A stretch of 64,000 bases of DNA from Nocardioides sp. S5. Its GTDB lineage: Bacteria; Actinomycetota; Actinomycetes; Propionibacteriales; Nocardioidaceae. The stretch covers positions 4,092,001 to 4,156,000 of the forward strand of contig NZ_CP022296.1 of NCBI RefSeq assembly GCF_017310035.1. Reading direction: 5' to 3'. The notes below the pieces were generated by a model. It did no database searches, was not told the DNA's origin, and saw nothing but the letters and a program-made list of their open reading frames with translations. Below are positions 34,140 through 46,100 of this stretch, piece after piece (position 1 is the first letter of the stretch; each line of letters starts with the position of its first letter). A program made the translations under genes and the position numbers.

Positions 34140-34512
34140 CGGCGGGGCGGTCCTCCAGCGAGCACGACGGGGTCCCGCCGGGCAGGCGGGACCGGTTGGC
34201 CGCGATCCAGTGGTAGGCACGGCGGGCGACCGGGTCGACCGGACGGCTCGTCATGACGCGGGAGACGACGCGCCACGGCAGCGGTCCGGTGGCCAGGATG
34301 GCGGCGAACGCCCGGTGCCCGTAGTCGACGCGACCGTCGGAGTGGACGTACGGCATCTCGACGACCGCTCGGTCAGCGTCCACCCCCAGCCGTGCGAGGT
34401 CGACCTCCTGGATGGTCGAGGCGTCGATGTCGACCCCGAGCCGCGGGACCAGGGCGGCGGTGCGCATGCAGAAGCCACAGTCACCGTCGTTGAGCATCAG
34501 TCCGCGCTCCAT
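34129..34512 (-). CDS. DUF393 (thiol-disulfide oxidoreductase-like) protein, 3' end unclear
   Basis: From ATG 34512 the protein begins MERGLMLNDGDCGFCMRTAAL: the DxDCxxC thioredoxin-like motif of DUF393 proteins, with the typical middle (VVEMPYVHSDGRVDYGHRAFAAIL) and end (AYHWIAANRSRLPGGTPSC) about 120 residues long. No stop follows in frame before the citrate synthase gene; the frame stays open antisense to it down to 32782, far longer than the family. The natural end has probably been lost, or one base is wrong. I list only the supported part. Confidence 0.65.
34171..34193. terminator. Hairpin inside the 3' part of the DUF393 frame
   Basis: GGTCCCGCC and GGCGGGACC form a 9-bp stem around 5 nt. 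It falls where DUF393 proteins normally end (RSRLPGG), so it may be that gene's own terminator. Confidence 0.55.
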
Positions 34513-34541
34513 TCTGCGAGCCTACGACGTAGGTCCTCGGT

Positions 34542-35174
34542 TCAGTCGGTCTGCTGGGCGTAGTACCAGGACGTCCTGCCCCGCGCGCCCTTGCGCGTGA
34601 GCGAGACGTGCAGGTGGTCGCGGTGCCGCAGCGTCGGCGAGCAGGACCGTTTCGTACGGCAGCTCGAGCTGAGGTAGCGCTTCGGCTCGAAGTCGTCGTA
34701 GGAGGCGTACATCCTGTCGTTCCAGATGATGTACATGATGCCCATGCGGCGGGCGAGCGCGTGCGGCTCACCGAGGTCGTCGGGGGCGAGGACCTCGTCG
34801 AGCAGTGCCTGCGCCAGCGCCAGGTCGACCGGGTCCTCGGCGTCGAGCAGCCAGTCGAAGGCGCGTGACTCCTGGTGCTCGCTGGTGCTCGAGCGGGAGC
34901 ACGCGCGGCTGATCGGGCCGTAGCCACCACCACGGGCGACGAGCCAGTCGGCGAGCATCAGCACGCCGGGCCTCGGCGTCTGCAGGCACCTGGTCTGCGG
35001 CTGGTAGCCGGCGTAGGGCTCGATCGGCATGAGGTACGGCGCCGATGACGTGACGGTGCCGCGGGCGGAGGCGGTCGTCCCGTCCGCGGCGGCGGCACCG
35101 ACCATGCCGGCCGCGACGCCCGTCACGACCAGCAGCAGGCACGCTGCCACGCGCACGAACGCTCGCATCGTCAC
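34542..35174 (-). CDS. Secreted protein with ARB-07466-like C-terminal domain
   Basis: A 210-residue exported protein: N-terminal signal (RAFVRVAACLLLVVTGVAAGM..GAAAA), then a C-terminal domain with SEHQESRAFDWLLDAEDP, ARRMGIMYIIWNDRMY and HRDHLHVSL, matching the ARB-07466-like domain related in layout to VanY/D-Ala-D-Ala peptidases (the SEH...D and H.H residues would hold zinc). Four cysteines outside suggest disulfides. A cell-wall role is likely but unproven. GTG 35174 is chosen for the AAAGG at 7 nt; ATG 35168 is the alternative. Confidence 0.7.
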   Translation of the reverse strand: MTMRAFVRVAACLLLVVTGVAAGMVGAAAADGTTASARGTVTSSAPYLMPIEPYAGYQPQTRCLQTPRPGVLMLADWLVARGGGYGPISRACSRSSTSEHQESRAFDWLLDAEDPVDLALAQALLDEVLAPDDLGEPHALARRMGIMYIIWNDRMYASYDDFEPKRYLSSSCRTKRSCSPTLRHRDHLHVSLTRKGARGRTSWYYAQQTD

Positions 35175-35347
35175 GCCCCACCTTTCCCTCGAGATCGCAT
35201 CTTTCACGCGAAGGTAGGCGCCCCCTCGATCACCGTCAGGCGATCGCCAGAAGATCACTCGTGTAGTTCCCGGGGCGTCACGTGGGTTCCGATCCGCGCC
35301 TGACCGATCACTTGCAGCAATGGAAAGTGACCAGTATGGTTTCCAGA

Positions 35348-35797
35348 ATGGAAAGCGATGAAGCCAGGAGACAGCTGCGCGAGATCGAGCGCGGCGAGGC
35401 CGCGAGCTGGTTGCACTTCGCCGTTCACGACAGGTGGCAGCCCCTGGGCTTCGGTATCTGGGCCGGCGCCTTCGTGCTGTCGCTCGGACTGCTCGACGGG
35501 TCTTCGCGCAGCCTGGCGACCCTTGCGCTCATCGCGGCGCCGTGGGGCTACGTCGCGTGGGACCGGCAGCGTCGCGCGGTCTACCCCAGCGGTCCGATGC
35601 CTCCTGAGCTGCGACGTTCCACCTGGGCGCTCGTGGCCCTCTCGATCGCCGTCGCAATCCTGTCGTCCTCCGTCTACTTCGCAGCCGGCGCATGGGCCGC
35701 CGCACTCGCCGCAGGGATCGCCACAGCGGGGGCGGTGGAGCTGTACGGCTGCGTCTACGCCGCAGACGCGGAGCGGGTCCGCCGGCGGCTCGCATGA
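35348..35797 (+). CDS. Membrane protein coupled to an HTH regulator
   Basis: A 149-residue protein: a charged helix (MESDEARRQLREIERGEA), then four hydrophobic segments at about residues 37-52, 56-72, 95-112 and 115-133. No enzymatic motif. Its stop overlaps the start of a winged-helix regulator (ATGA), a two-gene arrangement seen with stress- or signal-responsive membrane proteins of unknown role. A CAGTAT box lies 10 nt upstream and the sequence ATGGAAAG occurs on both sides of it. ATG 35336 is an alternative start. Confidence 0.65.
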   Translation: MESDEARRQLREIERGEAASWLHFAVHDRWQPLGFGIWAGAFVLSLGLLDGSSRSLATLALIAAPWGYVAWDRQRRAVYPSGPMPPELRRSTWALVALSIAVAILSSSVYFAAGAWAAALAAGIATAGAVELYGCVYAADAERVRRRLA

Positions 35798-36099
35798 GCC
35801 GCGCGGCCACCGGCTCCGCCCTCGACGGGCTCGACCCGATCCTCAACGCCCCGAAGCGGTTGGCGATCATGGCCGTCCTCGAAGGCTCGCAGTTCGCAGA
35901 GTTCGGCTTCCTGCGCGATCACCTCGCGGTCAGCGACTCGGACCTGTCCAAGCAGGCCGCCACCCTGGAAGCGGCCGGCTATCTCACCATCCGCAAGTCC
36001 GGCCGAGGCCGAGGCGGGCTGACCTCCTACCAGGCGACGGCCGCCGGCACGGCGGCCTACCGCCGACACCGGGACGCGCTCCGCGCCATGCTGGGCTGA
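35794..36099 (+). CDS. Winged-helix transcriptional regulator
   Basis: A 101-residue single-domain regulator: ILNAPKRLAIMAVLEGSQFAEFGFLRDHLAVSDSDLSKQAATLEAAGYLTIRKSGRGRGGLTSY contains helix, recognition helix (SDSDLSKQAATLEAAGY) and wing of the ArsR/MarR-like HTH_34 family. No sensor domain, so the coupled membrane protein is the likely signal input. It may bind the repeated ATGGAAAG elements before the operon (inference). Confidence 0.82.
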   Translation: MSRAATGSALDGLDPILNAPKRLAIMAVLEGSQFAEFGFLRDHLAVSDSDLSKQAATLEAAGYLTIRKSGRGRGGLTSYQATAAGTAAYRRHRDALRAMLG

Positions 36100-36120
36100 C
36101 GCCGACCTGTCCCTCAGTTC

Positions 36121-36603
36121 CTACGCGATCCGCCTGCCGAAGCAGCGGCTGAGCTCGGAGCCGCAGTAGTGGCCGAAACCGGGGATCGGCTCGTAGCCCG
36201 AGGACGTGTAGAGCGCGATGGCCTCGGGCTGCTTCATCCCCGTCTCGAGCACCATCGCCTCGATGCCGGCCTCCGCGGCCGTGGCCTCGAGGTGGGCGAG
36301 CATCCGGCGCGCGACGCCCCGACGCTGGGCGGCCGGGACGACGTACATCCGCTTCACCTCGGCGGTGACCTCCGCCCCGAGCGCGCGCACCGAGCTGCGA
36401 CGCCAGGCACCGGTCGCGACGGGGGTGCCCTCGACGTAGGCGACGTAGAACCTGCCCTGCGGGTCCTCGAAGTCGGCCGGGTCGATCGGCGACTCGTCCT
36501 GGCCGCCGTAGCGCGCGACGTACTCCGCCTGCACCGCCTCGATGAGGGCCTGCGCGTCGGGGTGGGTGATCGGGACCCGCACCACCTGCAGGTCGGTCTC
36601 CAT
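36121..36603 (-). CDS. GNAT family N-acetyltransferase
   Basis: A 160-residue acetyltransferase: acetyl-CoA-binding motif A as EVKRMYVVPAAQRRGVARRMLAHLEA (about residues 83-108), then LETGMKQPEAIALYTSSGYEPIPGFG, the common C-terminal motif. The substrate (small amine or protein N-terminus) is not readable. Stand-alone gene, divergent from serC. Confidence 0.88.
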   Translation of the reverse strand: METDLQVVRVPITHPDAQALIEAVQAEYVARYGGQDESPIDPADFEDPQGRFYVAYVEGTPVATGAWRRSSVRALGAEVTAEVKRMYVVPAAQRRGVARRMLAHLEATAAEAGIEAMVLETGMKQPEAIALYTSSGYEPIPGFGHYCGSELSRCFGRRIA

Positions 36604-36706
36604 CCGTGGTCCCCTGTCGTGATCCTGTGTGAGCGGGTGCCACAATAGGTGGCGCTGACAGCGTCGTCAGGACCGCCGTTCCGTGTTCCACCGTGATCCC
36701 ACGTGA

Positions 36707-37837
<1,131 letters not shown>

Positions 37838-37853
37838 GGCTCCTCCTGCCGAG

Positions 37854-37990
37854 CGGGCGCTTCCTCGCGGCAGACCACGCCGACCGGGCACTTCCTTTCG
37901 AAGGAAGTGCCCGGTCGGCGCGTTCCAGCGCAAGGAAGTGCCCGGTCGGTGCATTTCAGCGCGAGGAAGCGCCCGGTCAGTGCCCGGTCA
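37854..37990. repeat. Nested palindrome with 31-bp tandem repeats between convergent genes
   Basis: Inner stem: 18 bp perfect, 37880-37897 with 37901-37918, loop TCG. Outer stem: 16 bp perfect, 37854-37869 with 37960-37975. From 37901 the right arm repeats as 31-bp units (37901-37931, 37932-37962) with start AAGGAAGTGCCCGGTCGG, then a diverged third (from 37963) and a short CCCGGTCAG remnant. It fills the gap between serC and topoisomerase IB and can act as terminator for both, but it is much larger than needed. Confidence 0.85.
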
Positions 37991-38983
37991 GTCTGCGAGG
38001 AGCTTGAGCACCGCGCGCTCGAGGGCGGCCTGACGGGCGTCGTCGGTGTCGTAGCGGCCACGCACCTTGATCGTGCGGCCGCGCTCGTAGGCCTCGACGA
38101 CCCGCGGGTCGACGTAGGACGAGCGGGCCAGCGTCGGGGTGTTGCCGAGGAAGTCCGAGACCTCCTTCATCGCGCTCGATACCGCACGCTTGCGCGAGGT
38201 CTTGGTCTTCCCCGGCTCGTCGGTCTCGGCGAGCGCGGCGGCGGCGATGACGGTCGCGTGCCAGGTGCGGAAGTCCTTGGCGGAGGCGTCGATCCCCATG
38301 CAGGTGCGGATGTAGTCGTTGACCTCGGCCGAGCTCAGCCCGCGCCAGGTGCGACCGTCCTTCCAGGCCAGCAGCTCGTCGCCGCCGCCGCGACGGCGCC
38401 GCATCACGTCGATCGACTCGATGGCCGGTTCGTCGTCGATGTCGATGCAGTGCTCGACCCCGGACTTGCCGACGAAGCAGAAGCGCAGGCCGCCGGCGTG
38501 CCGCGAGACGTGCTCCTTGCGCAGGGTGGTGAGCCCAAACGAGCCGTTGGTGTCGGTGTAGACGTCGTTGCCGATGCGGAAGTAGCCCAGGTCCAGCAGG
38601 CGTACGGCGACCGCGCACGCACGCTCGAGCGACATGCCCTCGGAGCCCATGTCGGTGAGCACGCGCTCGCGGGCCCTCGACAGCGCCTTGCCGAAGCCGA
38701 GGATGCGGTCGAACTTCGCCGCGTCACGGCTGGTGCGCCACTGCGGGTGGTAGAGGTACTGGCGGCGACCGGCGTCGTCGGTGCCGACGGCCTGGAGGTG
38801 GCCGTTGGCGTAGGGGGTGATCCAGACGTCCTTCCAGGCCGGCGGGATGACGAGGTCCTTGCACCGCTGGACCTGCTCGGCGTCGAGCTTGTTGCCGTCC
38901 TGGTCGAGGTAGGTGAAGCCCTTGCCGGAACGGCGTCGGGTCCAGCCCGGCTGGTCGGGGAACGTACGCCGCAGTCGGGGCAT
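37988..38983 (-). CDS. DNA topoisomerase IB
   Basis: A 331-residue poxvirus-like type IB topoisomerase that relaxes supercoils through a 3'-phosphotyrosine. Catalytic Tyr is in RSSYVDPRV (about residue 290); conserved basic residues lie in LRKEHVSRHAG and KDFRTWHATV. The length fits the bacterial family. The ATG follows a TAGGTT box by 6 nt; that box is the centre of the inverted repeat GCGGTGA-N6-TCACCGC (38984-39003), so expression could be controlled there. The last 3 nt touch the repeat array. Confidence 0.92.
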   Translation of the reverse strand: MPRLRRTFPDQPGWTRRRSGKGFTYLDQDGNKLDAEQVQRCKDLVIPPAWKDVWITPYANGHLQAVGTDDAGRRQYLYHPQWRTSRDAAKFDRILGFGKALSRARERVLTDMGSEGMSLERACAVAVRLLDLGYFRIGNDVYTDTNGSFGLTTLRKEHVSRHAGGLRFCFVGKSGVEHCIDIDDEPAIESIDVMRRRRGGGDELLAWKDGRTWRGLSSAEVNDYIRTCMGIDASAKDFRTWHATVIAAAALAETDEPGKTKTSRKRAVSSAMKEVSDFLGNTPTLARSSYVDPRVVEAYERGRTIKVRGRYDTDDARQAALERAVLKLLAD

Positions 38984-39003
38984 GCGGTGAACCTACTCAC
39001 CGC
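38984..39003. promoter_or_regulatory. Palindrome covering the topoisomerase IB -10 box
   Basis: GCGGTGA and TCACCGC surround 6 bp that form most of a minus-strand TAGGTT box (38995-38990), 6 nt from the ATG. A protein bound here, or a hairpin in the DNA, would block the promoter. Candidate operator only. Confidence 0.5.
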
Positions 39004-39053
39004 GACCCCGACGTGCGGACACCCCGAGGGAGGTCAGTCCGGCCGGAGACCCC

Positions 39054-40364
39054 TCAGACGTCGTGGCCGCCCTCGAGCAGGCGTCGCGCCAGCTCTCGCT
39101 GGGCGTCGCTCAGCAGGTCCTCGGGGATGCTCACGGGGTCGTTGCCGGCGACGGTGAACGTGTAGAGGTACATGTCGGGGCGGGGCGGGGAGGCCTTGAC
39201 GACGGGGTGGGACAGCGCGTCGGCCACCAGCGCCGGCAGGTCGGGCTCGGTGGGGTCGTCCAGGTCGACCTCGGCCGCCTGGGTCCGTCCGACGAAGCCT
39301 CCGCTGCGCTCCACCCGGAGCCTGCCAGCCGCAGCGGCCACCGGCGTCGCGGCCCCGGTCCCGCCCGGCTCCACCCCGACCTGGCCCCACGCCTCGCGCA
39401 CGACGTCGCCGTGCTCGCCGGCCGCCGCGACCGTCGCTGCGGCGAAGGTTGCGAAGTCCGCCCCGGGCGGGACGTCACCGCCGGCGAGGGCGGCGTACCA
39501 GATCCGGCCGGCCCCCTCGACCGCACGACCGCCCATCGCCACCGCCGCGAGCTGGAAGGCCTTGTTGGGGATGCCGGAGTTGAGGTGGACACCGCCGTTG
39601 TCGGCCGCGGTGACGACGTAGTCGTCCATGTGCCCGACCTGCGGGTCCGCGCCCACCTCGGGGTCGTCGTAGGCGGTGCCGGGCGCGGCCATGTCGCGCA
39701 GCGCGCGGGCCTGCACGGTCGGCATGAAGATGCCCTCGCCGATCAGCCAGTCTCCCTCGCCGGCGTCCTGCCCGAGCAGGCGCTGCTTGAGGCAGGAGGC
39801 GAACACGTCGGCGACGGACTCGTTGAGCGCGCCGGACTGGCCGCGGTAGGTCAGGTCGGCGGTGTGCTCGATGACGGCGTGCGCGAACTCGTGGGCCAGC
39901 ACGTCCACCGGCTTGGTGAAGCGCTCGAAGATCCGGCCGTCCCCATCGCCGAAGACCAGCTGGGTGCCGTCCCAGAAGGCGTTGTTGTAGTCGGTGCCGT
40001 AGTGGACGGTGAGGCTCACGGGAGCGCCGGCGGCGTCGTGGGAGTCGCGACCGAGCTCCTCGGCGAACATCGCGAGCGTGGCCGCGATCCCGTCCGCGGC
40101 CTCGTCGACCGCCACGTCGTCCGTGGCCGGCTCGCCCGCGCGCCGGGCCGGCGTGCCGGGCAGGGACGTGCGCGAGCCGGCGTCGTGCACCGTCCAGGCC
40201 GCCTCCTCCGCCACGGCCGCGGCCGGACCACGGGCGATGGCGCCGCGGCGCAGCCTGAGCTCGTCGTCGTAGGCCGCCCGCTCGGGGCCGTCGACGCGCT
40301 CGGCGAGCCAGGGCGGGATGAACGTGCAGCGGTCGTGGGCGAGGTGGGTGTCCCGAGAGGTCAT
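39054..40364 (-). CDS. M4 metalloprotease (protealysin-like) with C-terminal emfourin-type domain
   Basis: A 436-residue protein. Residues 8-20 ([15 protein letters not shown]) are the protealysin-type propeptide with its PP motif; the thermolysin fold follows with zinc ligands HEFAH (about residue 157) and ESVAD, and the [11 protein letters not shown] substrate site. No signal peptide, as for protealysin. After about residue 345 comes a second domain, [20 protein letters not shown]...MYLYTFTV, that looks like emfourin, the protein inhibitor usually encoded next to protealysins. Protease and inhibitor are thus one chain. Confidence 0.85.
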   Translation of the reverse strand: MTSRDTHLAHDRCTFIPPWLAERVDGPERAAYDDELRLRRGAIARGPAAAVAEEAAWTVHDAGSRTSLPGTPARRAGEPATDDVAVDEAADGIAATLAMFAEELGRDSHDAAGAPVSLTVHYGTDYNNAFWDGTQLVFGDGDGRIFERFTKPVDVLAHEFAHAVIEHTADLTYRGQSGALNESVADVFASCLKQRLLGQDAGEGDWLIGEGIFMPTVQARALRDMAAPGTAYDDPEVGADPQVGHMDDYVVTAADNGGVHLNSGIPNKAFQLAAVAMGGRAVEGAGRIWYAALAGGDVPPGADFATFAAATVAAAGEHGDVVREAWGQVGVEPGGTGAATPVAAAAGRLRVERSGGFVGRTQAAEVDLDDPTEPDLPALVADALSHPVVKASPPRPDMYLYTFTVAGNDPVSIPEDLLSDAQRELARRLLEGGHDV

Positions 40365-40553
40365 GGGACATCTCTACCCCGCGGCTCCGACACCCGGTAG
40401 GCCCCCGCGTGCGGGACCGGGTCCCCCGCGCTGCGCGAGGCGTCGCGAAGTCTCGAAATCGCGTCCCCCGCACTAGACTTTCCACGCTGCGGCCGTGTCG
40501 GCCGCGCCCGGCCGCACGGCCACTCGCTCGTTTCCGCCCCGGAAGGCTCCTGC

Positions 40554-42446
<1,893 letters not shown>

Positions 42447-42454
42447 GTCCCGCG

Positions 42455-43117
42455 ATGCCATGCAGCCCCACCGCGCCCCACGACGACCAGCTCGCCGAGG
42501 ACCTCGCGTCGTGGCTGGAGGGCCTCGGCCTGGCCGAGCAGCTGGAGGCTGCGGCCCTTCCGTCCTACGTGCGCGGTGCCGACGGCAAAGCCCACTGGCG
42601 CGAGCCCGCGACCGGTGAGCCGCTGACGCACGAGCGGCTGGTCGAGCTCGACCGGGTGCTGCGCGCGCAGGGCGACGACCCCGCCCACGCAGTGCCGGTG
42701 GGGCTGGTCCGGCTCCGGCGCGAGACGCGGCTGCGGGCTGCGCTGCTCGACGGCGGCTGGCTCGACTACGCCGGTGTGGCGCGCCTGCGTGGCACCTCGG
42801 AGAACGCAGCCCGCTTCGCCCTGCACAAGGCGGCCGAGCGCCGCGCGGTGCTGCTGGTGCAGTACGAGGGCAGGACGCTGGTGCCGTCCTTCCAGCTCGA
42901 CGGCGCCGGTGAGGTCCGCAGCGAGCTGCTGGCCGTGCTCGAGCCGCTGCTCGCCTCCGGGTCCGACCCGTGGCGCACCTGGATCTGGCTCACCAGTCCC
43001 GCCGCACTGCTCGGCGGTGCGGTGCCGCACGAGGCCGCCCGCGATCCCGAGGAGCTGCCGGTCGTGCAGCACGCCGCGGTCGCGCTGGCCGAGCGCGCAC
43101 GCTCGACACGCGGCTGA
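42455..43117 (+). CDS. MbcA/ParS/Xre-like (DUF2384-type) protein
   Basis: A 220-residue soluble protein that starts 8 nt after typA. Residues 95-140 look like a helix-turn-helix (LDYAGVARLRGTSENAARFALHKAAERRAV), and the end matches the toxin-binding region of MbcA-type antitoxins (VPSFQLDGAGEVRSELLAVLE ... WIWLTSPAALLGGAVPHEAA). No RES-type toxin gene follows; the next gene is a convergent protease. So it is an orphan relative with an unknown job. Moderately sure of the fold, unsure of the role. Confidence 0.6.
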   Translation: MPCSPTAPHDDQLAEDLASWLEGLGLAEQLEAAALPSYVRGADGKAHWREPATGEPLTHERLVELDRVLRAQGDDPAHAVPVGLVRLRRETRLRAALLDGGWLDYAGVARLRGTSENAARFALHKAAERRAVLLVQYEGRTLVPSFQLDGAGEVRSELLAVLEPLLASGSDPWRTWIWLTSPAALLGGAVPHEAARDPEELPVVQHAAVALAERARSTRG

Positions 43118-43128
43118 CCCGGACGCGA

Positions 43129-43163
43129 CGAGGGCCGCCCCGCACGTGGCGGGACGGCCCTCG
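43129..43163. terminator. Two-way terminator hairpin
   Basis: CGAGGGCCG-C-CCCGC pairs with GCGGG-A-CGGCCCTCG around loop ACGTG: 14 pairs with one C/A mismatch. It lies midway between two convergent stops (43117 and 43184). Confidence 0.85.
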
Positions 43164-43183
43164 GTCGTCGTACGGTCGTGCGA

Positions 43184-46100
43184 TCAGTCGGTCGGCGTCT
43201 CGGTCACGACGGCGACGCCCTCGATCCGGATCGGCTTGTTCTTCGCCACGACGATCCGCAGCTTGCCCTTGCGTGCCTTCGGGAGGTCGAAGGTGCGCAG
43301 CGAGCTGAAGGACCGCTTGCCGGCGAACTTCACCACGCCGAGCTTGCGCTTGCCGAGGAACACGCGTGCCTTGCCGCCGTTCTTCGACTTGCCGATGACG
43401 AGCACGATGCGCTCGGTGGCCGGCACGCGGGTGACCAGCTCGGAGCCCTTGCGGCGCGAGGTGATGTAGTCGCCGAACATCGCCCGCTTGTCCTTCTTGC
43501 GGTTCCACGAGCCCTTCCTCGCGAAGGTGCTCTCATCACGCGGCACGGTGAACGTCACCGTGGCAGGCGTCGGGTCGGCGACACCGGCGGCGTTGACCGC
43601 AGCGACGCTGACCACGTGGGTGCCGGCACGGAACCGATCGGTGAGCCCTGCGGCGTCACACGGCACGGCCTCCGCGTCGACGATGCACACGAAGGTCGCC
43701 GGGGAGATCGACGAGGCGTAGGTGAACGTCTGCCTGCGCTCGAGCACGATCGCGCCGTTGGCCGGCCCCGAGGTGAGTGTCGTCTCCGGCGCGGGCGTCG
43801 CCTTCAGCGCGAAGGACGCGTCGTTGACGTCGAAGAAGTAGTTGCCCACTGCCTCGATCCGGATGCGTACGTCGCCTGCGGTGACGTTGGGCATCGCGAA
43901 GGTCTCCGACCCGTCGTTCGGCGTCGACGCGGCGAGCACGGTGCCGAAGGTGGCCCCGCCGTCGGTCGACACGGTGATCCGCACGTTCTCGGCCAGCTTC
44001 CGCGTGCCGTTGACCGCCCAGGTGACCGGGACGGACGAGCCGCCGGCCACGGTGGCGCCGGGAGCGGACTGCGAGGTGACCAGGAACGGACCGGCCGACG
44101 GGTCGACGGTCAGGGTGACGTCGTCGACGGCGAGGCCGCCACCGCGGACGGCGAGGTCGCGGGCGGTGAGCCGGAAGTTCATCTTCCGGTCGTCCGCGTC
44201 CAGGCTGCCGAGGTAGTCGACGTCGGGCAGGTACTCGGAGTAGCAGTCGAGCAGCGTGTCCGGGAGCTGCCGGTTGTTGGGCAGCGGCGCACCAGCAGCA
44301 TCGACAGCTGCCGGGCAGTCACCCGTGGTCGCGTTGGTGTTGCCGGCGAGCACCTGCGCCATGTCGGGGAAGACCCGGTTCGGGCTCCCGTCGGCGAGGT
44401 TGATGCCCGGTGAGGGGCTCTTGAGGGTGTCCTCGTCGGAGACGACGGCGTCGTCACCGAAGACGCGGAAGAGCGGGCCGTAGACCTTGGTGTTGGCGGA
44501 GAGCCGGGTGCCCTCGCCGAAGTTGGTCTGCTCCCAGAGGTAGACCAGGGCGTCACCGTCGTCGTCGCTGCCCGAACCGCTCAGCGCGAACGGCGTACGG
44601 ATCGGGACGACCTTGTCCTCACCGGCGGAGACCGACGGGTTGGTGTTGTCGCCCTCCAGCGGGAAGCCCTGCGCCTGCGACGGGCCGCCGCGGGCGGTCT
44701 CGCCCACGAAGCCGCTGACACCGGTCGAACCGTTGGTGACGGCCAGCTGGTCCTCGACGGCGTAGCCGGCGGCCAGGATGCTCGGGGTGGAGTTGAAGAT
44801 CACCTGGAAGCCGGTCTCGTCGACCGGGGTCAGCGGAAGGCTGAACTCGTCGAAGCCCCACTGGGCGATGGACACCGGCTGGTCGACGATCTCCTCGATG
44901 GCCGCCTTGATGCCGGCCGCGGTGTAGTTGGTGCCGAGCACGATCGGGTCGGTGGTCGCGCCACCGATCTCGAGCGTGAACGAGTCACCCGCGTCGCCGA
45001 AGCCGCGCAGGGAGACCGTCTGGACCTCGACGTTGCCGTACGGGTCCTGGTCCATCGTCGCGTAGGCCTCGTCCACGGTGAGGAACGAGAAGTAGGGGTC
45101 GGTGTGCGGCTGGAGGTCGTCCTGGCCGCAGATGCCGGCGTACGCCATCACCGAGGAGCCCGAGCCGGGCTCGACCGAGGCGTCGGAGATGTTGCCGCCA
45201 CAGGCGCCGAGGGCGCCGTTGAAGGTGTGGTTGCCGCCGAACTGGTGGCCGATCTCGTGTGCGACGTAGTCGACTGCGAAGAAGTCGCCCTTGGGCTCGG
45301 GGAGGCCGGTGCAGCCGCCGCCCTTGTAGTCGCCGCCGATGACGCCGAGGTAGGCGACGCCGCCGCCGTTCACACCGAGGGCGATGTGGCCGACGTCGTA
45401 GTTGGAGGCGCCGACCAGCTGGCCGAGCACGGTGCGGTTCTTGCCGAGGGTGTTGCCGCTGCAGAAGTCGAGGTCACCGAAGGTGTCGTCGCCGTCGTCG
45501 GGCGTCCCGTTGTCGTCGTACGGCGCGAAGCAGGGCGCGCTGCCGCACGGGCCGTCGGGGCCGGTCGCCTCGGCGTCGGTGTCGAGGTTGAGCTTGTCGG
45601 TGTCGTTGACCAGGCGCAGCTCGACGGCGAGGTCGTCGTTGTAGATCTCGTTGACCCGGTTGATCAGCGTGACCTTCTCGGCCAGCACGTTCTCGGTGCC
45701 GAAGTAGGCGGCGTAGGACGGGTCGGAGGTCAGGGCGAGGCGGTAGTAGCGCCGGTTCACCGCCGCGTCGGCGACACGGTCGGCGGTCCCGGCCTCGGTG
45801 ACCGTCTCGCGCAGCGCCTCGACCTCACCCTCGGCACGGCGCTGGGCCGGCTCGGGGAGGGCGGACGAGCGGTAGCTGAGGTGGGTGGTGGTGCCACGGC
45901 GGTTGAACGCCGGGTCGACGTACCAGTCGGCCTGGGCGCCGGGCTCGCGCACGAAGGCGTGGAAGCCCATCGGCGTGATGTCGAGCGCGATCGAGGACTT
46001 CGGGTCGTCGACGCCGACGCCGGACCAGGTCTGGATCTCGGGGTGCGCCGCGGCGAGCTCCGACTCCATGGTCTGGGACCGCTGGACGCGGAAGGACTCC

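Noticed and set aside
37901..37980. Possible CRISPR array (31-bp direct repeats)
   Set aside because: The units follow each other without spacers, only two are near-identical, and they derive from the arm of a palindrome. There are no cas genes in the window.
40473..40553. Regulated promoter of typA
   Set aside because: A TAGACT box is visible near 40473, but no operator or structured leader could be supported, so it is not listed.
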